From Lucinisca nassula (Eukaryota; Mollusca; Bivalvia; Lucinida; Lucinidae): DNA of 64,000 bases. Of the stretch, positions 32,090 to 42,041 are shown piece by piece. The notes under the pieces are model-generated. The model saw only the letters and a program-made list of their open reading frames with translations, was not told the DNA's origin and made no database searches. The stretch covers positions 150,783,092 through 150,847,091 of the forward strand of contig OY757011.1 in NCBI GenBank assembly GCA_963580285.1. The letters are read 5' to 3'. A program made the translations under genes and the position numbers. Every line of letters starts with the position of its first letter. Position 1 is the first letter of the stretch.

Positions 32090-34345
32090 AAGTTTGTTTA
32101 AAAATCCATCCATAAATGTAGGTTCTAGAGTGATGACAATATTTCTCTAAAAATAGTCATAGGGACCTTGACTTGAGGCCATGGCCGCGAAGTCGATCTT
32201 GCTCAAGATATTATCATAAGCATCTTTTGTGTGAAGTTAGATTAAAATCATAAATGTAGGCGGTAGAGCAATGACAAAGTTTTTCTAAAAATAGCCATAG
32301 TGACCTTGACCTTGAGGTCATGACCAAGCAACTCGAGATATTACCATAAGAAACATTTGTGTGAAGTTCTATTAACATCCATCAATAAATGTAGGCACTA
32401 GAGCGATGATAAGAAAATTTTCTAAAAATAGCCCCAGTGACCTTGACCTTGAAAGTCGAAATAGTTCGAGATATTGTCATAAGGAACATTTGTGTGAAGT
32501 TATACTGAAATCGGTGAAGAAATGTAAGCGCTAGAGCCATGTCAAAGTTCTTCTAAAAATAGCCACAGTGACCTTGACCTTGAAAGTCAAACTCACTCGA
32601 GGTATTATCATAAGGAACATTTGTGTGAAGTTATATTGAAATCAGTGAAGAAATGTAGTCGCTAGGGCGATGACAGTTTTTTTCAAAAAATAGCCTTAGT
32701 GACCTTGACCTTGAAAGTCGAAATTGCTCGAGATATTGTCTTAAGGAACATTTGTGTGAAATTATATTGAAATTGGTGAAGAAATGTAAGCGCTAGAGTA
32801 TTGACAAAGTTTTTCTAAAAATAGTCACAGTGACCTTGACCTTGAAAATGGAACTCGCTACAGATATTGTCATAAGGAACATTTGTGTGAATCGATTTTG
32901 AAATTGGTGAAAAAATGTAAGCGCTAGAGCAATGAAAAAGGTTTTCTAAAAATAGCCACAGTGACCTTGACCTTGAAAGTTGAACTCTTTCGAGGTATTG
33001 TCATCAGGATCATTTGTGTGAAGTTATATTAAAATTGGTGAAGAAATGTAGGCGCTAGAGCGATAGCAAAGTTTTTCTAAAAATAGCCATTGTGACCTTG
33101 ACCTTGAAAGTTGAAATGGCTTGAGATATTGTCATAAGGAACATTTGTGTGAAGTTATATTGAAATCGGTGAAGAAATGTAAGCGCTAGAGCAATGACAA
33201 AGTTTTTCTAAAAATAGCCACAGTGACCTTGACCTTGAAAGTGGAACTCGCTAGAGATATTGTCATAAGGAACATTTGTGTGAAGTTATATTGAAATCGG
33301 TGAAGAAATGTAGGCGCTAGAGCGATGACAATTTTTTTCTAAAAATAGCTACAGTGACCTTGACCTTGAGGTCATGACCCTGAAAGTCGAACACACTTGA
33401 GATATTGTCATAAGGAACATTTGTGTGAAGTTATATTGAAATCAGTGAAGGAATGTAGGCGCTAGAGCAATGACAAAGTTTTTCTAAAAATGACCTCAAG
33501 TGACCTTGACCTTGAGGTCATGACCTTGAAAGTCGACCTCACTCAAGATATTGTCATAAGGCACATTTGTTTGAAGTTATATTGAAATCAGTGAAGAAAT
33601 GTAGGCGCTAGAGTGATGACAAAGTTTTTCTTAAAATAGCCACAGTGACCTTGACCTTGAGGTCATGACCTTGAAAGTCGAACTCGCTGAGATATTGTCA
33701 TAAGAAACATTTGTGTGAAGTTATATTGAAATTGGTGAAGAAATGTAGGCCCTAGAGCGATGACAAAGTTTTTCTAAAAATAGCCACAGTGACCTTGACC
33801 TTGAGGTCATGACTTTGAAGTCGAACTCGCTCGAGATTTTTTTATAAGGAACATTTGTGTGAAGTTATATTGAAATTGGTGAAGAAATGTAGGCACTAGA
33901 GCGATGACAAAGTTTTTCTAAAAATAGCCACAGTGACCTTGACCTTGAGGTAATGACCTTGAAAGTCGAACTCGCTGAGATATTGTCATAAGAAACATTT
34001 GTGTGAAGTTACATTGAAATTGGTGAAGAAATGAAGGCGCTAGAGCGATGACAAAGTTTTTCTAAAAATAGCCACAGTGACCTTGACCTTGAGGTAATGA
34101 CCTTGAAGTCGAACTCATTCGAGATTTTTTTATAAGGAACATTTGTGTGAAGTTATATTGAAATTTGTGAAGAAATGTAGGCGCAAGAGCGATGACAAAG
34201 TTTTTCTAAAAATAGCCACAGTGACCTTGACCTTGAGGTCATGACCTTGAAAGTCAAACTCGCTCAAGTTTTTTTTATAAGGAACATTTGTGTGAAGTTT
34301 TATTGAAATTGGTGAAGAAATGTAGGCGCTAGAACGATGACAAAG
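32090..34345. repeat. tandem array, 131 bp units changing to ~147 bp units
   Basis: ATTTGTGTGAA occurs at about 32488, 32619, 32750, 32881 and 33012 (131 bp steps). From about 33360 on, most units gain a GAGGTCATGACCTTGA block and become ~147 bp. All carry 'GAAGAAATGTAGGCGCTAGA', 'TTTTTCTAAAAATAGCCACA' and 'GTGACCTTGACCTTGA'. The longer form is also present at the left edge (32160-32330). Confidence 0.85.
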
Positions 34346-35980
34346 TTTTTCACAAATTACCAAAATGACAAAGGGCCATAACTCACAAAGTATTTTTCGG
34401 AATTTTGTCATAAGTTAATCAGTTCATTTACAGATCAGCACCAATCTATTCACCAACTTTCAAGGCTCTAGCTCCAATAATTTTTGAGATATCTTGCTGA
34501 CAAGATTTTATTAAAAAAATTTCAAAGGGCAATAACTCTTAAAAGGGGCATAATCCGGACGAGAAAAAAAATATGCGTCAGCTAATTTTCCATAAGGAAT
34601 CCATATATGAAATTTCAAAACCCTAGCATACACAGTTCTAAAGATATGCTATGCATCACTTTTAGCATACATTACAATGGGCACAAATTACCAAAATGAC
34701 AAAAGGCCATAACTCACAAAGTATTTTTCGGAATTTCGTCAAAAGTTAATCAGTTCATCTACTCATCACCACCAATATATTCACCAACTTTCAAGGCTCT
34801 TGCTCCAATAGTTTTTGAGAAATCTTGCTGACAAAATTTTATTAAAAAAAATTTCAAAGGGCAATAACTCTTAAAAGGGGCATAATCCGGACAAGAAAAA
34901 AAATACCCGTCAGCTAATTTTCCATGAGGAATCCATATATGAAATTTCAAAACCCTTGAATACACGGTTCTAAAGTTATGCTATGCATCACTTTTAGCAT
35001 ACATTACAATGGGCACAAATTACCAAAATGACAAAGGGCCATAACTCACAAAGTATTTTTCAGAATTTTGTCAAAAGTTAATCAGTTCATCTACTCATCA
35101 CCACCAATCTATTCACCAACTTTCAAGGCTCTAGCTCCAATAGTTTTTGAGATATCTTGCTGACAAGATTTTATTAAAAAAATTTCAAAGGGCAATAACT
35201 CTTAAAAGGGGCATAATCCGGACGAGAAAAAAAATATGCATCAGCTAATTTTCCATCAGGAATCCATATATGAAATTTCAAAACCCTAGCATACACGGTT
35301 CTAAAGATATGCTTTCCATCACTTTTAGCATACATTACAATGGGCACAAATTACCAAAATGACAAAGGGCCATAACTCACAAAGTATTTTTCGGAATTTC
35401 GTCAAAAGTTAATCAGTTCATCTACTCATCACCACCAATATATTCACCAACTTTCAAGGCTCTAACTCCAACAATTTTTGAGATATCTTGCTGACAAAAT
35501 TTTATTAAAAAAATTTCAAAGGGCAATAACTCTTAAAAGGGGCATAATCCGGACAAGAAAAAAAATATGCGTCAGCTAATTTTCCATGAGGTATCCATAT
35601 ATGAAATTTCAAAACCCCAGCATACACGGTTCTAAAGATATGCTATGCATCACTTTTAGCATACATTACAATGGGCACAAATTACCAAAATGACAAAGGG
35701 CCATAACTCACAAAGTATTTTTCAGAATTTTGTCAAAAGTTAATCAGTTCATCTACTCATCACCACCAATATAATCACCAACTTTCAAGGCTCTAGCTCC
35801 AATAGTTTTTGAGATATCTTGCTGACAAGATTTTATTAAAAAAATTTCAAAGGGCAATAACTCTTGAAGGGGGCATAATCCGGACTAGAAAAAAAATACG
35901 CGTCAGCTAATTTTCCATGAGGAATCCATATATGAAATTTCAAAACCCTAGCATACACGGTTCTTTAGTTATGCTATGCA
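34345..35980. repeat. tandem array, ~331 bp units, 5 copies
   Basis: AATTACCAAAATGAC recurs at about 34357, 34687, 35018, 35349 and 35679. Units are nearly identical ('GGGCCATAACTCACAAAGTA', 'AATCAGTTCATCTACTCATC', 'GGGCATAATCCGGAC', 'TTAGCATACATTACAATGGG'). Their high identity suggests recent amplification or ongoing homogenisation. Confidence 0.88.
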
Positions 35981-35982
35981 TC

Positions 35983-36035
35983 AAAAGCGTAACGGACGGA
36001 CGAACGGACAAACAGACGAACGGACGAACGAGGCA
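35983..36035. repeat. ACGG/ACRR microsatellite
   Basis: AACGGACGGACGAACGGACA and the following ACGAACGGACGAACGAGG form an imperfect tetranucleotide tract. It lies immediately inside the hairpin end of the 31217-36080 element. Confidence 0.85.
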
Positions 36036-36089
36036 GAAGCAATATGCCCCTCCAACTTTTTCAAAGTTGGGGGCATAACTAGAACTGTC

Positions 36090-36887
36090 AGTGAACTGAC
36101 TAGGGCCCCGGCAGTGCCATCAGAGGAGTTGGATTTTTGTTCAAAGGCTATTACTCTTAGAGTATTTTAGCTAGAGTTACGTCGGTTGCCATGTAATTGT
36201 GTAATGATATTGTGACCATATATCTTAAGTTTGAAGTTGATGCATTTGACTGTTTGTAAGTTATGAATTAAAAACAAAAGGGTATTACTATATGGCAACT
36301 GTCAATAACTTCAGCTTCAGTTTGTAAACATGAAAAATGTTGATGGATAGACGGGCAGATGGACAGACGGACGGCCGGACGGACAGACAGGGCATTACTA
36401 TACGGCACACTGTCACATTATGGTTAATATTTCTGCTAAGTAATATTTAAATCCATCCAGGTATAAGAAAGTCATAGATTGGACACAATAAAAAAGACGC
36501 TTTTTTGACCTTTTATCTCTAAGTATGACCTTGACCTTTGAGGTACGGCTGTGGGTCTTGCGTGTGACACTTCGTCACATTATGGTTAACATTTCTGCCA
36601 AGTAATATTTAAATCCATCCAGGAATAATAACAAAGTTATTAATTGGACACAGGAAAGACCCTTTTTTGACCTTTAACCTCTAAGTATGACCTTGACCTT
36701 TGAGGTACGGACCTGAGTCTTGCGCGCAACACTCCATCACATTATGGTTAACATTTCTGCCAAGTAATATTTAAATCCATCCAGGAATAAGAAAGTAATG
36801 GAGGATAAAAAAATTTGTGGACGGACAGACGGACAGACAGACAGAGTGATTACTATAGGACACCACACTTTCAGTGCGGGGCCCTAA
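36090..36887. mobile_element. composite element, TAGGGCCCCG ends
   Basis: The left end CTAGGGCCCCGGCAGTG (about 36098) and the right end CAGTGCGGGGCCCTAAT (about 36873-36889) are inverted. Inside are two ACGG/ACAG microsatellites (36347-36390 and 36812-36845) and two to three units of about 163 bp with CACATTATGGTTAACATTTC and CTAAGTATGACCTTGACCTT. Two microsatellites suggest a tandem duplication of the element. Beyond it the 161 bp array resumes. Confidence 0.6.
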
Positions 36888-36889
36888 TA

Positions 36890-37227
36890 AGGCAGAAAAG
36901 CTAGGAGGAGTTTGAAAACTCGTGAGGTTTGCCTATTTGTCACAGAGTAAAATCCCTTTGATTGCTTATTTTTGAACTTGTCATCACCACAGCCCCATCA
37001 GTTTATATCGGATCTTCTTAGCAAGTCAGGAATAAAAGCTTGAATGAGTTTGAAAACTGGTGAGGTCAGCCTATTTATCATAGAGTTACATTCTACTTGA
37101 TTTGCAGAAATTGCTTACCTTGTCATCACCATGTCCTTCCATTAATCCTTCAGTAAAGGTTGGCACTTCCTGAAACTTTGAATCTGTTAGCTCAGGTGAG
37201 AGATACAGGACCAGCTTGGTCCGCTTG
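36890..37227 (+). repeat. 161 bp array resumes, ends at HT right hairpin
   Basis: GAGGAGTTTGAAAACTCGTG and AATCCCTTTGATTGCTTATT continue the units interrupted at 31215. The segment closes with CAGGTGAGAGATACAGGACC and the stem GGACCA-GCT-TGGTCC (37208-37222), an HT right end in plus orientation. Confidence 0.7.
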
Positions 37228-38063
37228 GTTTTTTTTATTTGTTGGCCTCGACCTAGCCTTTTTGAAGCACTCTCATCTCTGATTCCTACCTAACTTGAAT
37301 GGTTATGAGCTCTTCAAGAAACTTTAACACTAGAGGCCCAAGTGAGGCCCTCACCTGGATGAAGCTGATTGGTGGCCATCTTGTCTATCAGATCACATTG
37401 CCTTTAGTAATCCTGAATCTGCATGATGTCTTGATGCCGGATGTTGGATTCAGGAAGAAACAAGGATTTTAGCAATTCTGAACCTCCATGTTGTACCCAT
37501 TGCCTCACACCCTCTTACAGCTTAATCAGACTAAACGTTAATAAGGAGATGTGGTTTGAAGGTTTTCAAGATTGCTGTCATGGTGGACATCTTGGCTATC
37601 AGAACACAACAATTTTTGAATGCCACCCTGATGCCTCCCATCTCCATCAAGTCCAATCTAACTTCTGACTTACAGTTTGTGAGGAGATGCCATTTGAAGA
37701 CTATCAAGAGAGCTGCCATGATGGCCACTTTGGATATCAAATGAAACAGTTTTAGCAATTCTGAATCTTGCTTCCATATAAGTTTCAACTGAGTTTCAAC
37801 TGAAGTCGCTATTGCCCAGACATTTTCCCCATGGGAGACTAAAGGGCAACAGAATAACTAGTTTGATCTGCCCAAAAACAAAGAGGTCAAAGATTTTTAA
37901 TGGCTGTCCTCATTATCTTTAAGTCTGATGAAATGAAATCACTACCATCTGGACAACATTTTCCTAACGAAGGATGGGCAACTCTTATGCCAGCCAAACA
38001 CACTTGTTCTAGATTTTATGTCTTAGTCCTCCTTACCTACAAGTTTGATGAAGATTTGGCCAA
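37228..38063. repeat. degenerate arrays
   Basis: 37320-37760 holds about three diverged units with GGCCATCTTG.CTATCAGA and TTTAGCAATTCTGAA. 37800-38060 belongs to the ~160 bp family of 39546-40920 (ATGGCTGTCCTCATTA, ACATTTTCCCCATGGGAGAC). The open frames at 37441-37788 on both strands fall in the repeat and have no domain. Confidence 0.55.
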
Positions 38064-39545
38064 CAATAGGGTCATGATGGACCTGGAACGCTCACCTGAT
38101 CCAAAGTGTTCTTGAGACCATCTTCTCAGTGGAGTGGAACAATTTGAACAATTTTGACAGAAGGTCACCGAAACAAGATGTGGTTGTGAAATACGGACAT
38201 GTCCCCAGGCCAAGGTTAATTTTTTAAAAGTGGGTCACAGATCAAGATCAAGGTCACAAGTCAAAATTCTGTATTGTGGGAAGCCCTTGTCACACCAAAT
38301 ATGAAGGCTCTATCTCAAACGGTTCAAAAGTTATGATAAAGTAGGTCAACGGTCAAAGTTACAGGTCAACATTTTGTACGAGTGGGAAGTCCTTGTCACA
38401 AGAAACCTACATGCCAAATATGAAGGCTCAATCTCAAATGGTTCAAAAGTTATGATAAAGTAGGTCACAGGTCATAGTCAAGGTAAGAGGTCAAACTTTT
38501 TTGTAGGAGTGCGAAGTCCTTGTCACAAGGAAATATGCCAAATATGAAGGCTCTATCAAGTGGTTCAAAAGTTATGACAAGATGGTCAAAGGTCAAGGTC
38601 AATGTCACGGGTCAAAATTTTTGATTGGGTGGGAAGCTCTTGTCACAAGGAACATACATACATGCCAAATATGAAGGCTCAAATGGTTCAAAACTTATGA
38701 TAAAGTAGGTCACAGGTCAAGGTCAATGTCACAGGTCAAAATATTTGTATGGGCGGGAAGCCTTGTCACAAAGAACATACATGCAAAATATGAAAAAATA
38801 TTAAGGCTATCTCAAATGGTTCAAAAGTTATGATAAAGAAGGTCACAGGTCAAAATATTTTGTACGAGTGGGAAGCCCTTGTCACAAGGAACCTACATGC
38901 CATATATGAAGGCTCTATCTCAAATGGTTCAAAAGTTATGACAAAGTATGTCAAAGGTCAAGGTCACAGGTCAAAACATGTATGGGTGGGAAGCCCCTGT
39001 CACAAGGAATTTACATGCCAAATATGAAGCTTTTATGTCAAATGGTTCAAAATATATCATAAAGTAGGTCACAGGTCAAGGGTCATTATTTCCTTGCACA
39101 AGGAACCTACATGCCAAATATGAAGGCTCTATCTCAAATGGTTTAAAAGTTATGACAAAGTAGGTCAAAGGTCAAGGTCATCATCATCGTCAGAGTTTGT
39201 TTAATTTGCAGGTGCAGGGGCAATATCCACATAAGTGACCGAGATACTGTCAAGATGACGATTCTGAGCAAGTTTGATGATGATCAGACCAAACCTGTGG
39301 CCTCTAGTATGTTCACAACTTTTTCTATGATTTGACCTACTGACCTACTTTTTTGAATCGACATGACCCATATTCAAACTTGACCAAGATATTGCATGAT
39401 GATCATTCAAAATTTGATGATGATTGGCCCAAAACTATGGCCTCTAGAGTGTTCTGAAAAGGGAAGTTTACGCATGGACGCTGGACATTAAAGCCGGACA
39501 TCTCACAATCACAAAAGCTCAACATGACCTTCGGTCAGGCAAGCT
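38064..39545 (-). mobile_element. HT element nested in a ~160 bp array
   Basis: The right end lies at 38064-38098 (minus strand: CAGGTGAGCGTTCCAGGTCC, stem GGTC/GACC). The left hairpin lies at 39545-39516 (AGCTTGCCTGACC / GGTCATGTTGAGCT). The ~160 bp array occurs on both sides ('CCTACAAGTTTGATGAAGAT' before, 'TAATGAAGCTAATGTCTATC' after). The body 38170-39200 is an array of ~120-130 bp units (AATGGTTCAAAAGTTATGA, ATACATGCCAAATATGAAGG, TGGGAAGCCCTTGTCACAAG). Confidence 0.65.
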
Positions 39546-40990
39546 ATAATGAAGCTAATGTCTATCGGACAACATTTTCCTACAAGCTTGATATAAATAC
39601 TATCATAAATGAATCCACTGTCAAAAAGACAACATTTGCCCCGTTATACATCTATGGAAGACTAAAAGGCAAGTAGCTCTCATGTGAATAATCCAAACTG
39701 CCCAAATTCAAACGTGGAAGATTCTATGGCTGTGCTCATTACTTCCAAGTTGTATGAGGAGCCAATAAAAAATTAAGTCGCAATGGCCAGGACAACATTT
39801 TACTCATTTTATGTCTATGGGAGACAAAAGGGCAGGTAACTCTCAAGTTAATAGTCCGATCTCCCCCCAAAACGAACTCATCTAAGATTTTATGTCTGTC
39901 CTCATTAACTTTAATGAGGATCAGATCAAAAACAAAGTCACTATCACACGAACAACATTGTCCCCATTGTATGTCTACTGGCGACAAAAGGGCAAATAAC
40001 TCTCATGTTAATAAGCCGAGCTACCCCAAATTTGAACTCGTCCAAGATTTTATAGCTGTCCTCATTACCTACAAATTAAATCAGGATCAGATCAAAATTT
40101 ATGTCACTATCACCCGGACAACATTTTCCCCAAAATATGTCTATGGGGGACCAAAGGGCAAGTAACTCTCATGTGAAGTATCTGATCTGCCCAAATTCGA
40201 ACTCATCCAAGATTTTATGGCTGTCCTCATTATCTACAAGTTTATTTAGGATCAGAACAAAAATAAAGTCACTATCGCCCGGACAAAATTTTCTCCATTA
40301 TATGTCTACAAGAGATGAAAGGGCAAGTGACATGTGAATAATCCCATCTGACCAAAATTCGAACTGAGAAGATTTTATGGCTGTCCTCATTACCTACAAG
40401 TTTAATGAGGATCCAATCAAAAATTGCTACTGCCCGGACCACATTGTTTCGTTATGTGTCTGGGTGACAAAAGGGCAAGAAACTCGTGTGAATAATCCTA
40501 TCTGCCCCAAATTGGAACTCATCCAAGATTTTATGGCTGTCCACATTACCTACTAGTTTAATGGGAATCAGATAAAAAAAAATCGCTATGGCCAGGACTA
40601 AATTTTCCCCCATTAAAAGTCTATGGAGGAAGAAAGGGCAAGTAACTCACATGAACATTCATATCTGCCCCAAATTTGAATGTGTCAAAAAATTGTATGG
40701 CTTTCCTTGTCACCTACAAGTTTGTTGAGGATCAAATAAAAAAAAAAGGGTCTATCCCCCGGACAAAATTTACCCCATTATAAATCTATGGGGGATGAAA
40801 GTGCAAGTAACTCAGACACGAATAATCCGATACCTTGTCCTAGATTTTATGGATGTCTTCATTACCTGTAAGTCTGATGAGCATCCGATCAAAAATAAAG
40901 TAGCCACTGCCCGGACAACAATAGTTAACGATGGACGACAGACAACAGGCCATGACCTAAGCTGACCTGGGGAAGAGCTCCAGGTGAGCT
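39546..40990 (-). repeat. ~160 bp array closing at an HT left hairpin
   Basis: Units contain 'CTGTCCTCATTACCTACAAG', 'GATCAGATCAAAA', 'ACATTTTCCCC' and 'GTCTATGGG.GACAAAAGGGC' (steps about 152-166 bp). At the right edge are a GTCC-type remnant (GATGGACGACAGACAACAGG) and the hairpin 40960-40990 (AGCTGACCTGGGG / GAGCTCCAGGTGAGCT). Confidence 0.75.
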
Positions 40991-40994
40991 AATA

Positions 40995-41630
40995 AATAAA
41001 GACGCCAACTCGGATTCCAATGCCAACACCGAAGAAAATTCCAACGCCAACACTAATGCCGATGCCAGGATGTGCAATAGCTCTTCCTAGACTTTGTCCA
41101 GCTGAGCTGAAAGGATTGAAATGTCAGAGAAGCTACTTCATTTCTATTTGCAGAAGTCTCCCTATGCGGAATGGGGGCAAAATCCTTCTGTCTCCACTCA
41201 CTTCAGCCATTGTTACCTACTGTGTGAACTTGATTACAGTGCAGTGGGTTGCAACCTGTGGTATTAGGTAATTATAGTATACACATGCAGTACAACTAAA
41301 TCAGCGGGTTATAGAATATATAGGCACTCTCTGATAGGGAACCCCAGCAACATGCAACATTCACTGAGCTGTGTCACTCATAAAACCTGCTCTATTTCTT
41401 GTACTAAAATGAAGACTTGGAAAAATCTGATTACGAAAAACTTCATCTGTATGATCTACTGATCAGGCAGAACCAAAATGTAATCAGCAGCTAATTAACC
41501 GATCAATCTGTTTTTGCATCAATTTCAGCATTCATAGACAAAAAGAGGAAAAGTTATTGGAGAACATTTAATGATAATTCTATTCATTCTATGAAATGGT
41601 TTTCTTTTTCTTCATAAAGAACATAATGTT
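40995..41630. other. non-coding; short PTP-type simple repeat
   Basis: 41005-41065 is an imperfect CCAACGCCAACACC-like simple repeat, which makes a Thr/Pro/Met-rich pseudo-frame. Nothing else is recognised. Confidence 0.4.
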
Positions 41631-41659
41631 GTGGATGCTTCTCCGTTAATAAAAGGTGT

Positions 41660-41795
41660 GTGTGTGTTTACATCCCACCAACAACTAAGGTCATATGGTT
41701 TAAAGACTCATCCGAAAGTCTGTAAAAGCCCGGAATCAAAACCACGACCCCTAGTTTATGGGGCGAGTAGCTTAACCACTACACCATGGAGGCTT
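41660..41795 (-). mobile_element. SINE-2 copy
   Basis: The minus-strand head GCCTCCATGGTGTAGTGGTT has an A-box-like TGGTGTAGTGG, and GGTTTTGATTCCGGGC is the B box region. The tail runs through GTGGGATGTAAAC to a short (AC)n. GCTTCT on both sides may be a brief duplication. Confidence 0.7.
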
Positions 41796-41828
41796 CTGCT
41801 CTATCTAACAATATTTAATCACATTGTT

Positions 41829-42041
41829 TTAACCCATATCTTGCTGTTCACGACAACCCCTATCTTTGCAAACAGTGTAGATCCAGATTAGATGGCTTCT
41901 GAAGAAGCCATCTGATCAGGATCTACACTGTTTGACACTCAGTTTATGAATTTGTAGGAATAAATTACATCAAGTAATCTGATTGGTTCAAAGTCAGAAA
42001 TGGGTGTGGCTAAAATGAATATGCAGCAAGAGAAGGGTTAA
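41829..42041. mobile_element. MITE-A copy, nearly complete
   Basis: TTAACCCATATCTTGCTG at the left and CAGCAAGAGAAGGGTTAA at the right are inverted. The centre is a long stem built of AACAGTGTAGATCCAGAT and its complement around GGCTTCTGAAGAAGCC. Confidence 0.75.

Larger units (their letters stand above)
31217..36080 (-). mobile_element. large composite element nested in the 161 bp array
   Basis: The left end has AACTAGAAATGGTGTTTGTA..AAACAC (a small hairpin) and ATGCCCCCAACC. The right end has the hairpin CCAACTTT-TTC-AAAGTTGG with GGGGGCATAACTAG, so ATGCCCCCAAC and CTAG are inverted at the two ends. Just inside the right end is an ACGG-type microsatellite (35983-36035). Inside are three different arrays: a ~150-170 bp type (31330-31990), a 131/147 bp type (32090-34345) and a 331 bp type (34345-35980). 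Its overall order, hairpin plus microsatellite plus arrays, is that of the HT elements, but the end sequences differ. Confidence 0.6.

Noticed and set aside
37441..37788. Overlapping open frames on both strands
   Set aside because: They lie in degenerate tandem repeat units; their symmetry and lack of any domain argue against coding.
41020..41271. 83-codon frame beginning with Thr/Pro/Met repeats
   Set aside because: It starts in a simple CCAACGCC-type repeat and has no further support.
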